NCBI GenBank assembly: GCA_963680875.1
Contig: OY804577.1
Location: forward strand, 103,737,906 to 103,801,905
Length of the DNA stretch: 64,000 nt
Direction of reading: 5' to 3'
From: Bathymodiolus brooksi
Lineage: Eukaryota; Mollusca; Bivalvia; Mytilida; Modiolidae
Below the pieces are notes generated by a model. The model worked only from the letters and a program-made list of their open reading frames with translations, was not told the DNA's origin and made no database searches. The translations under genes and the position numbers were made by a program. Shown here piece by piece: positions 15,601 to 32,700 of this stretch; position 1 is the stretch's first letter; each line of letters begins with the position of its first letter.

Positions 15601-18600
15601 CATGATCTACTACACTTGAGGTGAGTACACTAATTATTACACCACCTATGTAGTTTGACTTGACATTAGATAAAATACATGATCTACTACACTTGAGGTG
15701 AGTACACTAATTATTACACCACCTATGTAGTTTGACTTGACATGAGATAAAACCCATGATCTACTACACTTGAGGTGAGTACACTAATTATTACACCACC
15801 TATGTAGTTTGACTTGACATGAGATAAAATACATGATCTACTACACTTGAGGTGAGTACACTAATTATTACACCACCTATGTAGTTTGACTTGACATTAG
15901 ATAAAATACATGATCTACTACACTTGAGGTGAGTACACTAATTATTACACCACCTATGTAGTTTGACTTGACATGAGATAAAACCCATGATCTACTACAC
16001 TTGAGGTGAGTACACTAATTATTACACCACCTATGTAGTTTGACTTGACATTAGATAAAATACATGATCTACTACACTTGAGGTGAGTACACTAATTATT
16101 ACACCACCTATGTAGTTTGACTTGACATGAGATAAAACCCATGATCTACTACACTTGAGGTGAGTACACTAATTATTACACCACCTATGTAGTTTGACTC
16201 GACATGAGATAAAACCCATGATCTACTACACTTGAGGTGAGTACACTAATTATTACACCACCTATGTAGTTTGACTTGACATGAGATAAAACCCATGATC
16301 TATTACACTTGAGGTGAGTATGTTAATTATTACACCACCTACGTAGTTTGATTTGACATGAGATAAAACCCATGATCTACTACACTTGAGGTGAGTACAC
16401 TAATTATTACACCACCTATGTAGTTTGACTCGACATGAGATAAAACCCATGATCTACTACACTTGAGGTGAGTACACTAATTATTACACCACCTATGTAG
16501 TTTGACTTGACATGAGATAAAACCCATGATCTACTACACTTGAGGTGAGTACACTAATTATTACACCACCTATGTAGTTTGACTTGACATGAGATAAAAC
16601 CCATGATCTACTACACTTCAGGTGAGTATGTTAATTATTACAACACCTATGTAGTTTGACTTGACATGAGATAAAACCCATGATCTACTACACTTGAGGT
16701 GAGTACACTAATTATTACACCACCTATGTAGTTTGACTTGACATGAGATAAAACCCATGATCTACTACACTTGAGGTGAGTACACTAATTATTACACCAC
16801 CTATGTAGTTTGACTTGACATGAGATAAAATCCATGATCTACTACACTTGAGGTGAGTACACTAATTATTACACCACCTATGTAGTTTGACTTGACATGA
16901 GATAAAACCCATGATCTGCCACACTTGAGGTGAGTACGCTAATTATTACACCACCTATGTAGTTTGACTTGACATGAGATAAAACCCATGATCTACTACA
17001 CTTGAGGTGAGTACACTAATTATTACACCACCTATGTAGTTTGACTTGACATGAGACAAAATCCATGATCTACTACACTTGAGGTGAGTACACTAATTAT
17101 TACACCACCTATGTAGTTTGACTTGACATGAGATAAAACCCATGATCTGCCACACTTGAGGTGAGTACGCTAATTATTACACCACCTATGTAGTTTGACT
17201 TGACATGAGATAAAACCCATGATCTACTACACTTGAGGTGAGTACAATAATTATTACACCACCTATGTAGTTTGACTTGACATGAGATAAAATACATGAT
17301 CTACTACACTTGAGGTGAGTACACTAATTATTACACCACCTATGTAGTTTGACTTGACATGAGATAAAACCCATGATCTACTACATTTGAGGTGAGTACA
17401 CTAATTATTACACCACCTATGTAGTTTGACTTGACATGAGATAAAACCCATGATCTACTACACTTGAGGTGAGTACACTAATTATTACACCACCTATGTA
17501 GTTTGACTTGACATGAGATAAAACCCATGATCTACTACACTTGAGGTGAGTACACTAATTATTACACCACCTATGTAGTTTGACTTGACATGAGATAAAA
17601 CCCATGATCTATTACACTTGAGGTGAGTATGTTAATTATTACACCACCTATGTAGTTTGACTTGACATGAGATAAATCCCATGATCTACTACACTTGAGG
17701 TGAGTACACTAATTATTACACCACCTATGTAGTTTGACTCGACATGAGATAAAACCCATGATCTACTACACTTGAGGTGAGTACACTAATTATTACACCA
17801 CCTATGTAGTTTGACTTGACATGAGATAAAATACATGATCTACTACACTTGAGGTGAGTACACTAATTATTACACCACCTATGTAGTTTGACTTGACATG
17901 AGATAAAACCCATGATCTACTACACTTGAGGTGAGTACACTAATTATTACACCACCTATGTAGTTTGACTCGACATGAGATAAAATCCATGATCTACTAC
18001 ACTTGAGGTGAGTACACTAATTATTACACCACCTATGTAGTTTGACTTGACATGAGATAAAACCCATGATCTATTACACTTGAGGTGAGTACACTAATTA
18101 TTACACCACCTATGTAGTTTGACTTGACATGAGATAAAACCCATGATCTACTACACTTGAGGTGAGTACACTAATTATTACACCACCTATGTAGTTTGAC
18201 TTGACATGAGATAAAACCCATGATCTACTACACTTGAGGTGAGTATGCTAATTATTACACCACCTATGTAGTTTGACTTGACATGAGATAAAACCCATGA
18301 TCTACTACACTTGAGGTGAGTACACTAATTATTACACCACCTATGTAGTTTGACTTGACATGAGATAAAACCCATGATCTACTACACTTGAGGTGAGTAC
18401 ACTAATTATTACACCACCTATGTAGTTTGACTTGACATTAGATAAAACCCATGATCTACTACACTTGAGGTGAGTATGCTAATTATTACACCACCTATGT
18501 AGTTTGACTTGACATGAGATAAAACCCATGATCTACTACACTTGAGGTGAGTACACTAATTATTACACCACCTATGTAGTTTGACTTGACATGAGATAAA

Positions 18601-20143
18601 ATACATGATCTACTACACTTGAGGTGAGTACACTAATTATTACACCACCTATGTAGTTTGACTTGACATGAAATAAAACCCATGATCTACTACACTTGAG
18701 GTGAGTGCACTAATTATTACACCACCTATGTAGTTTGACTTGACATGAGATAAAATACATGATCTACTACACTTGAGGTGAGTACGCTAATTATTACACC
18801 ACCTATGTAGTTTGACTTGACATGAGATAAAACCCATGATCTACTACACTTGAGGTGAGTACACTAATTATTACACCACCTATGTAGTTTGACTTGACAT
18901 GAGATAAAACCCATGATCTACTACACTTGAGGTGAGTACACTAATTATTACACCACCTATGTAGTTTGACTTGACATGAGATAAAACCCATGATCTACTA
19001 CACTTGAGGTGAGTACACTAATTATTACACCACCTATGTAGTTTGACTTGACATTAGATAAACTACATGATCTACTACACTTGAGGTGAGTACACTAATT
19101 ATTACACCACCTATGTAGTTTGACTTGACATGAGATAAAACCCATGATCTACTACATTTGAGGTGAGTACACTAATTATTACACCACCTATGTAGTTTGA
19201 CTCGACATGAGATAAAACCCATGATCTACTACACTTGAGGTGAGTACACTAATTATTACACCACCTATGTAGTTTGACTTGACATGAGATAAAACCCATG
19301 ATATACTACACTTGAGGTGAGTACGCTAATTATTACACCACCTATGTAGTTTGACTTGACATGAGATAAAACCCATGATCTACTACACTTGAGGTGAGTA
19401 CACTAATTATTACACCACCTATGTAGTTTGACTTGACATTAGATAAAACCCATGATCTACTACACTTGAGGTGAGTATGCTAATTATTACACCACCTATG
19501 TAGTTTGACTTGACATGAGATAAAACCCATGATCTACTACACTTGAGGTGAGTACACTAATTATTACACCACCTATGTAGTTTGACTTGACATGAGATAA
19601 AATACATGATCTACTACACTTGAGGTGAGTACGCTAATTATTACACCACCTATGTAGTTTGACTTGACATGAAATAAAACCCATGATCTACTACACTTGA
19701 GGTGAGTACACTAATTATTACACCACCTATGTAGTTTGACTTGACATTAGATAAAATACATGATCTACTACACTTGAGGTGAGTACACTAATTATTACAC
19801 CACCTATGTAGTTTGACTTGACATGAGATAAAATACATGATCTACTACACTTGATGTGAGTACGCTAATTATTACACCACCTATGTAGTTTGACTTGACA
19901 TGAGATAAAACCCATGATCTACTACACTTGAGGTGAGTACACTAATTATTACACCACCTATGTAGTTTGACTTGACATGAGATAAAACCCATGATCTACT
20001 ACACTTGAGGTGAGTACACTAATTATTACACCACCTATGTAGTTTGACTTGACATTAGATAAAATCCATGATCTACTACACTTGAGGTGAGTACACTAAT
20101 TATTACACCACCTATGTAGTTTGACTTGACATGAGATAAAACC

Positions 20144-23100
20144 CATGACCTACTACACTTGAGGTGAGTACACTAATTATTACACCACCTATGTAGTTTG
20201 ACTTGACATGAGATAAAAACCCATGATCTACTACACTTGATGTGAGTACACTAATTATTACACCACCTATGTAGTTTGACTTGACATGAGATAAAACCCA
20301 TGATCTACTACACTTGAGGTGAGTACACTAATTATTACACCACCTATGTAGTTTGACTTGACATGAGATAAAACCCATGATCTACTACACTTGAGGTGAG
20401 TACACTAATTATTACACCACCTATGTAGTTTGACTTAACATTAGATAAAATACATGATCTACCACACTTGAGGTGAGTACACTAATTATTACACCACCTA
20501 TGTAGTTTGACTTGACATGAGATAAAACCCATGATCTACTACACTTGAGGTGAGTACACTAATTATTACACCACCTATGTAGTTTGACTTGACATGAGAT
20601 AAAACCCATGATCTACTACACTTGAGGTGAGTACACTAATTATTACACCACCTATGTAGTTTGACTTGACATTAGATAAAATACATGATCTACTACACTT
20701 GAGGTGAGTACACTAATTATTACACCACCTATGTAGTTTGACTTGACATGAGATAAAACCCATGATCTACTACATTTGAGGTGAGTACACTAATTATTAC
20801 ACCACCTATGTAGTTTGACTCGACATGAGATAAAACCCATGATCTACTACACTTGAGGTGAGTACACTAATTATTACACCACCTATGTAGTTTGACTTGA
20901 CATGAGATAAAATCCATGATCTACTACACTTGAGGTGAGTACACTAATTATTACACCACCTATGTAGTTTGACTTGACATGAGATAAAACCCATGATCTA
21001 TTACACTTGAGGTGAGTACGCTAATTATTACACCACCTATGTAGTTTGACTTGACATGAGATAAAACCCATGATCTACTACACTTGAGGTGAGTACACTA
21101 ATTATTACACCACCTATGTAGTTTGACTTGACATTAGATAAAACCCATGATCTACTACACTTGAGGTGAGTATGCTAATTATTACACCACCTATGTAGTT
21201 TGACTTGACATGAGATAAAACCCATGATCTATTACACTTGAGGTGAGTACACTAATTATTACACCACCTATGTAGTTTGACTTGACATGAGATAAAACCC
21301 ATGATCTACTACACTTGAGATGAGTACACTAATTATTACACCACCTATGTAGTTTGACTTGACATGAGATAAAACCCATGATCTACTACACTTGAGGTGA
21401 GTACACTAATTATTACACCACCTATGTAGTTTGACTTGACATTAGATAAAACCCATGATCTACTACACTTGAGGTGAGTATGCTAATTATTACACCACCT
21501 ATGTAGTTTGACTTGACATGAGATAAAACCCATGATCTACTACACTTGAGGTGAGTACACTAATTATTACACCACCTATGTAGTTTGACTTGACATGAGA
21601 TAAAACCCATGATCTACTACATTTGAGGTGAGTACACTAATTATTACACCACCTATGTAGTTTGACTCGACATGAGATAAAACCCATGATCTACTACACT
21701 TGAGGTGAGTACACTAATTATTACACCACCTATGTAGTTTGACTTGACATGAGATAAAATCCATGATCTACTACACTTGAGGTGAGTACACTAATTATTA
21801 CACCACCTATGTAGTTTGACTTGACATGAGATAAAACCCATGATCTATTACACTTGAGGTGAGTACACTAATTATTACACCACCTATGTAGTTTGACTTG
21901 ACATGAGATAAAACCCATGATCTACTACACTTGAGGTGAGTACACTAATTATTACACCACCTATGTAGTTTGACTTGACATTAGATAAAACCCATGATCT
22001 ACTACACTTGAGGTGAGTATGCTAATTATTACACCACCTATGTAGTTTGACTTGACATGAGATAAAACCCATGATCTACTACACTTGAGGTGAGTACACT
22101 AATTATTACACCACCTATGTAGTTTGACTTGACATGAAATAAAACCCATGATCTACTACACTTGAGGTGAGTGCACTAATTATTACACCACCTGTGTAGT
22201 TTGACTTGACATGAGATAAAATACATGATCTACTACACTTGAGGTGAGTACACTAATTATTACACCACCTATGTAGTTTGACTTGACATGAGATAAAACC
22301 CATGATCTACTACACTTGAGGTGAGTACACTAATTATTACACCACCTATGTAGTTTGACTTGACATGAGATAAAACCCATGATCTACTACACTTGAGGCG
22401 AGTACACTAATTATTACACCACCTATGTAGTTTGACTTGACATTAGATAAAATACATGATCTACTACACTTGAGGTGAGTACACTAATTATTACACCACC
22501 TATGTAGTTTGACTTGACATGAGATAAAACCCATGATCTACTACACTTGAGGTGAGTACACTAATTATTACACCACCTATGTAGTTTGACTTGACATGAG
22601 ATAAAACCCATGATCTACTACATTTGAGGTGAGTACACTAATTATTACACCACCTATGTAGTTTGACTTGACATTAGATAAAACCCATGATCTACTACAC
22701 TTGAGGTGAGTATGCTAATTATTACACCACCTATGTAGTTTGACTTGACATGAGATAAAACCCATGATCTACTACACTTGAGGTGAGTACACTAATTATT
22801 ACACCACCTATGTAGTTTGACTTGACATGAGATAAAATACATGATCTACTACACTTGAGGTGAGTACACTAATTATTACACCACCTATGTAGTTTGACTT
22901 GACATGAAATAAAACCCATGATCTACTACACTTGAGGTGAGTGCACTAATTATTACACCACCTATGTAGTTTGACTTGACATGAGATAAAATACATGATC
23001 TACTACACTTGAGGTGAGTACGCTAATTATTACACCACCTATGTAGTTTGACTTGACATGAGATAAAACCCATGATCTACTACACTTGAGGTGAGTACAC

Positions 23101-26100
23101 TAATTATTACACCACCTATGTAGTTTGACTTGACATGAGATAAAACCCATGATCTACTACACTTGAGGTGAGTACACTAATTATTACACCACCTATGTAG
23201 TTTGACTTGACATTAGATAAAATACATGATCTACTACACTTGAGGTGAGTACACTAATTATTACACCACCTATGTAGTTTGACTTGACATGAGATTAAAC
23301 CCATGATCTACTACACTTGAGGTGAGTACACTAATTATTACACCACCTATGTAGTTTGACTTGACATGAGATAAAACCCATGATCTACTACATTTGAGGT
23401 GAGTACACTAATTATTACACCACCTATGTAGTTTGACTCGACATGAGATAAAACCCATGATCTACTACACTTGAGGTGAGTACACTAATTATTACACCAC
23501 CTATGTAGTTTGACTTGACATTAGATAAAATCCATGATCTACTACACTTGAGGTGAGTACACTAATTATTACACCACCTATGTAGTTTGACTTGACATGA
23601 GATAAAACCCATGACCTACTACACTTGAGGTGAGTACACTAATTATTACACCACCTATGTAGTTTGACTTGACATGAGATAAAAACCCATGATCTACTAC
23701 ACTTGATGTGAGTACACTAATTATTACACCACCTATGTAGTTTGACTTGACATGAGATAAAACCCATGATCTACTACACTTGAGGTGAGTACACTAATTA
23801 TTACACCACCTATGTAGTTTGACTTGACATGAGATAAAACCCATGATCTACTACACTTGAGGTGAGTACACTAATTATTACACCACCTATGTAGTTTGAC
23901 TTGACATTAGATAAAATACATGATCTACTACACTTGAGGTGAGTACACTAATTATTACACCACCTATGTAGTTTGACTTGACATGAGATAAAACCCATGA
24001 TCTACTACACTTGAGGTGAGTACACTAATTATTACACCACCTATGTAGTTTGACTTGACATGAGATAAAACCCATGATCTACTACACTTGAGGTGAGTAC
24101 ACTAATTATTACACCACCTATGTAGTTTGACTTGACATTAGATAAAATACATGATCTACTACACTTGAGGTGAGTACACTAATTATTACACCACCTATGT
24201 AGTTTGACTTGACATGAGATAAAACCCATGATCTACTACATTTGAGGTGAGTACACTAATTATTACACCACCTATGTAGTTTGACTCGACATGAGATAAA
24301 ACCCATGATCTACTACACTTGAGGTGAGTACACTAATTATTACACCACCTATGTAGTTTGACTTGACATGAGATAAAATCCATGATCTACTACACTTGAG
24401 GTGAGTACACTAATTATTACACCACCTATGTAGTTTGACTTGACATGAGATAAAACCCATGATCTATTACACTTGAGGTGAGTACGCTAATTATTACACC
24501 ACCTATGTAGTTTGACTTGACATGAGATAAAACCCATGATCTACTACACTTGAGGTGAGTACACTAATTATTACACCACCTATGTAGTTTGACTTGACAT
24601 TAGATAAAACCCATGATCTACTACACTTGAGGTGAGTATGCTAATTATTACACCACCTATGTAGTTTGACTTGACATGAGATAAAACCCATGATCTATTA
24701 CACTTGAGGTGAGTACACTAATTATTACACCACCTATGTAGTTTGACTTGACATGAGATAAAACCCATGATCTACTACACTTGAGATGAGTACACTAATT
24801 ATTACACCACCTATGTAGTTTGACTTGACATGAGATAAAACCCATGATCTACTACACTTGAGGTGAGTACACTAATTATTACACCACCTATGTAGTTTGA
24901 CTTGACATTAGATAAAACCCATGATCTACTACACTTGAGGTGAGTATGCTAATTATTACACCACCTATGTAGTTTGACTTGACATGAGATAAAACCCATG
25001 ATCTACTACACTTGAGGTGAGTACACTAATTATTACACCACCTATGTAGTTTGACTTGACATGAGATAAAACCCATGATCTACTACATTTGAGGTGAGTA
25101 CACTAATTATTACACCACCTATGTAGTTTGACTCGACATGAGATAAAACCCATGATCTACTACACTTGAGGTGAGTACACTAATTATTACACCACCTATG
25201 TAGTTTGACTTGACATGAGATAAAATCCATGATCTACTACACTTGAGGTGAGTACACTAATTATTACACCACCTATGTAGTTTGACTTGACATGAGATAA
25301 AACCCATGATCTATTACACTTGAGGTGAGTACACTAATTATTACACCACCTATGTAGTTTGACTTGACATGAGATAAAACCCATGATCTACTACACTTGA
25401 GGTGAGTACACTAATTATTACACCACCTATGTAGTTTGACTTGACATTAGATAAAACCCATGACCTACTACACTTGAGGTGAGTACACTAATCATTACAC
25501 CACCTATGTAGTTTGACTTGACATGAGATAAAAACCTATGATCTACTACACTTGATGTGAGTACACTAATTATTACACCACCTATGTAGTTTGACTTGAC
25601 ATGAGATAAAACCCATGATCTACTACACTTGAGGTGAGTACACTAATTATTACACCACCTATGTAGTTTGACTTGACATGAGATAAAACCCATGATCTAC
25701 TACACTTGAGGTGAGTACACTAATTATTACACCACCTATGTAGTTTGACTTGACATTAGATAAAATACATGATCTACTACACTTGAGGTGAGTACACTAA
25801 TTATTACACCACCTATGTAGTTTGACTTGACATGAGATAAAACCCATGATCTACTACACTTGAGGTGAGTACACTAATTATTACACCACCTATGTAGTTT
25901 GACTTGACATGAGATAAAACCCATGATCTACTACACTTGAGGTGAGTACACTAATTATTACACCACCTATGTAGTTTGACTTGACATTAGATAAAATACA
26001 TGATCTACTACACTTGAGGTGAGTACACTAATTATTACACCACCTATGTAGTTTGACTTGACATGAGATAAAACCCATGATCTACTACATTTGAGGTGAG

Positions 26101-29100
26101 TACACTAATTATTACACCACCTATGTAGTTTGACTCGACATGAGATAAAACCCATGATCTACTACACTTGAGGTGAGTACACTAATTATTACACCACCTA
26201 TGTAGTTTGACTTGACATGAGATAAAATCCATGATCTACTACACTTGAGGTGAGTACACTAATTATTACACCACCTATGTAGTTTGACTTGACATGAGAT
26301 AAAACCCATGATCTATTACACTTGAGGTGAGTACGCTAATTATTACACCACCTATGTAGTTTGACTTGACATGAGATAAAACCCATGATCTACTACACTT
26401 GAGGTGAGTACACTAATTATTACACCACCTATGTAGTTTGACTTGACATTAGATAAAACCCATGATCTACTACACTTGAGGTGAGTATGCTAATTATTAC
26501 ACCACCTATGTAGTTTGACTTGACATGAGATAAAACCCATGATCTATTACACTTGAGGTGAGTACACTAATTATTACACCACCTATGTAGTTTGACTTGA
26601 CATGAGATAAAACCCATGATCTACTACACTTGAGATGAGTACACTAATTATTACACCACCTATGTAGTTTGACTTGACATGAGATAAAACCCATGATCTA
26701 CTACACTTGAGGTGAGTACACTAATTATTACACCACCTATGTAGTTTGACTTGACATTAGATAAAACCCATGATCTACTACACTTGAGGTGAGTATGCTA
26801 ATTATTACACCACCTATGTAGTTTGACTTGACATGAGATAAAACCCATGATCTACTACACTTGAGGTGAGTACACTAATTATTACACCACCTATGTAGTT
26901 TGACTTGACATGAGATAAAACCCATGATCTACTACATTTGAGGTGAGTACACTAATTATTACACCACCTATGTAGTTTGACTCGACATGAGATAAAACCC
27001 ATGATCTACTACACTTGAGGTGAGTACACTAATTATTACACCACCTATGTAGTTTGACTTGACATGAGATAAAATCCATGATCTACTACACTTGAGGTGA
27101 GTACACTAATTATTACACCACCTATGTAGTTTGACTTGACATGAGATAAAACCCATGATCTATTACACTTGAGGTGAGTACACTAATTATTACACCACCT
27201 ATGTAGTTTGACTTGACATGAGATAAAACCCATGATCTACTACACTTGAGGTGAGTACACTAATTATTACACCACCTATGTAGTTTGACTTGACATTAGA
27301 TAAAACCCATGATCTACTACACTTGAGGTGAGTATGCTAATTATTACACCACCTATGTAGTTTGACTTGACATGAGATAAAATACATGATCTACTACACT
27401 TGAGGTGAGTACACTAATTATTACACCACCTATGTAGTTTGACTTGACATGAAATAAAACCCATGATCTACTACACTTGAGGTGAGTGCACTAATTATTA
27501 CACCACCTGTGTAGTTTGACTTGACATGAGATAAAATACATGATCTACTACACTTGAGGTGAGTACACTAATTATTACACCACCTATGTAGTTTGACTTG
27601 ACATGAGATAAAACCCATGATCTACTACACTTGAGGTGAGTACACTAATTATTACACCACCTATGTAGTTTGACTTGACATGAGATAAAACCCATGATCT
27701 ACTACACTTGAGGCGAGTACACTAATTATTACACCACCTATGTAGTTTGACTTGACATTAGATAAAATACATGATCTACTACACTTGAGGTGAGTACACT
27801 AATTATTACACCACCTATGTAGTTTGACTTGACATGAGATAAAACCCATGATCTACTACACTTGAGGTGAGTACACTAATTATTACACCACCTATGTAGT
27901 TTGACTTGACATGAGATAAAACCCATGATCTACTACATTTGAGGTGAGTACACTAATTATTACACCACCTATGTAGTTTGACTTGACATTAGATAAAACC
28001 CATGATCTACTACACTTGAGGTGAGTATGCTAATTATTACACCACCTATGTAGTTTGACTTGACATGAGATAAAACCCATGATCTACTACACTTGAGGTG
28101 AGTACACTAATTATTACACCACCTATGTAGTTTGACTTGACATGAGATAAAATACATGATCTACTACACTTGAGGTGAGTACACTAATTATTACACCACC
28201 TATGTAGTTTGACTTGACATGAAATAAAACCCATGATCTACTACACTTGAGGTGAGTGCACTAATTATTACACCACCTATGTAGTTTGACTTGACATGAG
28301 ATAAAATACATGATCTACTACACTTGAGGTGAGTACGCTAATTATTACACCACCTATGTAGTTTGACTTGACATGAGATAAAACCCATGATCTACTACAC
28401 TTGAGGTGAGTACACTAATTATTACACCACCTATGTAGTTTGACTTGACATGAGATAAAACCCATGATCTACTACACTTGAGGTGAGTACACTAATTATT
28501 ACACCACCTATGTAGTTTGACTTGACATTAGATAAAATACATGATCTACTACACTTGAGGTGAGTACACTAATTATTACACCACCTATGTAGTTTGACTT
28601 GACATGAGATTAAACCCATGATCTACTACACTTGAGGTGAGTACACTAATTATTACACCACCTATGTAGTTTGACTTGACATGAGATAAAACCCATGATC
28701 TACTACATTTGAGGTGAGTACACTAATTATTACACCACCTATGTAGTTTGACTCGACATGAGATAAAACCCATGATCTACTACACTTGAGGTGAGTACAC
28801 TAATTATTACACCACCTATGTAGTTTGACTTGACATGAGATAAAATCCATGATCTACTACACTTGAGGTGAGTACACTAATTATTACACCACCTATGTAG
28901 TTTGACTTGACATGAGATAAAACCCATGATCTATTACACTTGAGGTGAGTACGCTAATTATTACACCACCTATGTAGTTTGACTTGACATGAGATAAAAC
29001 CCATGATCTACTACACTTGAGGTGAGTACACTAATTATTACACCACCTATGTAGTTTGACTTGACATTAGATAAAACCCATGATCTACTACACTTGAGGT

Positions 29101-32100
29101 GAGTATGCTAATTATTACACCACCTATGTAGTTTGACTTGACATGAAATAAAACCCATGATCTACTACACTTGAGGTGAGTGCACTAATTATTACACCAC
29201 CTATGTAGTTTGACTTGACATGAGATAAAATACATGATCTACTACACTTGAGGTGAGTACACTAATTATTACACCACCTATGTAGTTTGACTTGACATGA
29301 GACAAAATCCATGATCTACTACACTTGAGGTGAGTACACTAATTATTACACCACCTATGTAGTTTGACTTGACATGAGATAAAACCCATGATCTGCCACA
29401 CTTGAGGTGAGTACGCTAATTATTACACCACCTATGTAGTTTGACTTGACATGAGATAAAACCCATGATCTATTACACTTGAGGTGAGTACGCTAATTAT
29501 TACACCACCTATGTAGTTTGACTTGACATGAGATAAAACCCATGATCTACTACACTTGAGGTGAGTACACTAATTATTACACCACCTATGTAGTTTGACT
29601 TGACATTAGATAAAACCCATGATCTACTACACTTGAGGTGAGTATGCTAATTATTACACCACCTATGTAGTTTGACTTGACATGAGATAAAACCCATGAT
29701 CTATTACACTTGAGGTGAGTACACTAATTATTACACCACCTATGTAGTTTGACTTGACATGAGATAAAACCCATGATCTACTACACTTGAGATGAGTACA
29801 CTAATTATTACACCACCTATGTAGTTTGACTTGACATGAGATAAAACCCATGATCTACTACACTTGAGGTGAGTACACTAATTATTACACCACCTATGTA
29901 GTTTGACTTGACATTAGATAAAACCCATGATCTACTACACTTGAGGTGAGTATGCTAATTATTACACCACCTATGTAGTTTGACTTGACATGAGATAAAA
30001 CCCATGATCTACTACACTTGAGGTGAGTACACTAATTATTACACCACCTATGTAGTTTGACTTGACATGAGATAAAACCCATGATCTACTACATTTGAGG
30101 TGAGTACACTAATTATTACACCACCTATGTAGTTTGACTCGACATGAGATAAAACCCATGATCTACTACACTTGAGGTGAGTACACTAATTATTACACCA
30201 CCTATGTAGTTTGACTTGACATGAGATAAAATCCATGATCTACTACACTTGAGGTGAGTACACTAATTATTACACCACCTATGTAGTTTGACTTGACATG
30301 AGATAAAACCCATGATCTATTACACTTGAGGTGAGTACACTAATTATTACACCACCTATGTAGTTTGACTTGACATGAGATAAAACCCATGATCTACTAC
30401 ACTTGAGGTGAGTACACTAATTATTACACCACCTATGTAGTTTGAGTTGACATTAGATAAAACCCATGATCTACTACACTTGAGGTGAGTATGCTAATTA
30501 TTACACCACCTATGTAGTTTGACTTGACATGAGATAAAACCCATGATCTACTACACTTGAGGTGAGTACACTAATTATTACACCACCTATGTAGTTTGAC
30601 TTGACATGAGATAAAATACATGATCTACTACACTTGAGGTGAGTACACTAATTATTACACCACCTATGTAGTTTGACTTGACATGAAATAAAACCCATGA
30701 TCTACTACACTTGAGGTGAGTGCACTAATTATTACACCACCTGTGTAGTTTGATTTGACATGAGATAAAATACATGATCTACTACACTTGAGGTGAGTAC
30801 ACTAATTATTACACCACCTATGTAGTTTGACTTGACATGAGATAAAACCCATGATCTACTACACTTGAGGTGAGTACACTAATTATTACACCACCTATGT
30901 AGTTTGACTTGACATGAGATAAAACCCATGATCTACTACACTTGAGGCGAGTACACTAATTATTACACCACCTATGTAGTTTGACTTGACATTAGATAAA
31001 ATACATGATCTACTACACTTGAGGTGAGTACACTAATTATTACACCACCTATGTAGTTTGACTTGACATGAGATAAAACCCATGATCTACTACACTTGAG
31101 GTGAGTACACTAATTATTACACCACCTATGTAGTTTGACTTGACATGAGATAAAACCCATGATCTACTACATTTGAGGTGAGTACACTAATTATTACACC
31201 ACCTATGTAGTTTGACTTGACATTAGATAAAACCCATGATCTACTACACTTGAGGTGAGTATGCTAATTATTACACCACCTATGTAGTTTGACTTGACAT
31301 GAGATAAAACCCATGATCTACTACACTTGAGGTGAGTACACTAATTATTACACCACCTATGTAGTTTGACTTGACATGAGATAAAATACATGATCTACTA
31401 CACTTGAGGTGAGTACACTAATTATTACACCACCTATGTAGTTTGACTTGACATGAAATAAAACCCATGATCTACTACACTTGAGGTGAGTGCACTAATT
31501 ATTACACCACCTATGTAGTTTGACTTGACATGAGATAAAATACATGATCTACTACACTTGAGGTGAGTACGCTAATTATTACACCACCTATGTAGTTTGA
31601 CTTGACATGAGATAAAACCCATGATCTACTACACTTGAGGTGAGTACACTAATTATTACACCACCTATGTAGTTTGACTTGACATGAGATAAAACCCATG
31701 ATCTACTACACTTGAGGTGAGTACACTAATTATTACACCACCTATGTAGTTTGACTTGACATTAGATAAAATACATGATCTACTACACTTGAGGTGAGTA
31801 CACTAATTATTACACCACCTATGTAGTTTGACTTGACATGAGATTAAACCCATGATCTACTACACTTGAGGTGAGTACACTAATTATTACACCACCTATG
31901 TAGTTTGACTTGACATGAGATAAAACCCATGATCTACTACATTTGAGGTGAGTACACTAATTATTACACCACCTATGTAGTTTGACTCGACATGAGATAA
32001 AACCCATGATCTACTACACTTGAGGTGAGTACACTAATTATTACACCACCTATGTAGTTTGACTTGACATGAGATAAAATCCATGATCTACTACACTTGA

Positions 32101-32700
32101 GGTGAGTACACTAATTATTACACCACCTATGTAGTTTGACTTGACATGAGATAAAACCCATGATCTATTACACTTGAGGTGAGTACGCTAATTATTACAC
32201 CACCTATGTAGTTTGACTTGACATGAGATAAAACCCATGATCTACTACACTTGAGGTGAGTACACTAATTATTACACCACCTATGTAGTTTGACTTGACA
32301 TTAGATAAAACCCATGATCTACTACACTTGAGGTGAGTATGCTAATTATTACACCACCTATGTAGTTTGACTTGACATGAAATAAAACCCATGATCTACT
32401 ACACTTGAGGTGAGTGCACTAATTATTACACCACCTATGTAGTTTGACTTGACATGAGATAAAATACATGATCTACTACACTTGAGGTGAGTACACTAAT
32501 TATTACACCACCTATGTAGTTTGACTTGACATGAGACAAAATCCATGATCTACTACACTTGAGGTGAGTACACTAATTATTACACCACCTATGTAGTTTG
32601 ACTTGACATGAGATAAAACCCATGATCTGCCACACTTGAGGTGAGTACGCTAATTATTACACCACCTATGTAGTTTGACTTGACATGAGATAAAACCCAT
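20144..32700. repeat. Satellite subdomain II: 24-, 45- and 42-monomer spaced duplications
   Basis: Rare variants recur at fixed offsets. CATGACC lies at 20144, 23610 and 25459; these intervals are 45 and 24 monomers, each plus the 1-bp A insertion carried in the following monomer. That monomer also has CTTGATGTGAG, so the whole variant cassette was copied. CCTGTGTAG lies at 22191, 27506 and 30740; the last two are 3234 bp apart, exactly 42 monomers. The GATCTGCCAC mark at 29395 and 32629 is also 42 monomers apart. Homology at this offset covers about 27.5-29.4 kb against 30.7-32.7 kb, then the copies diverge. Confidence 0.8.
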
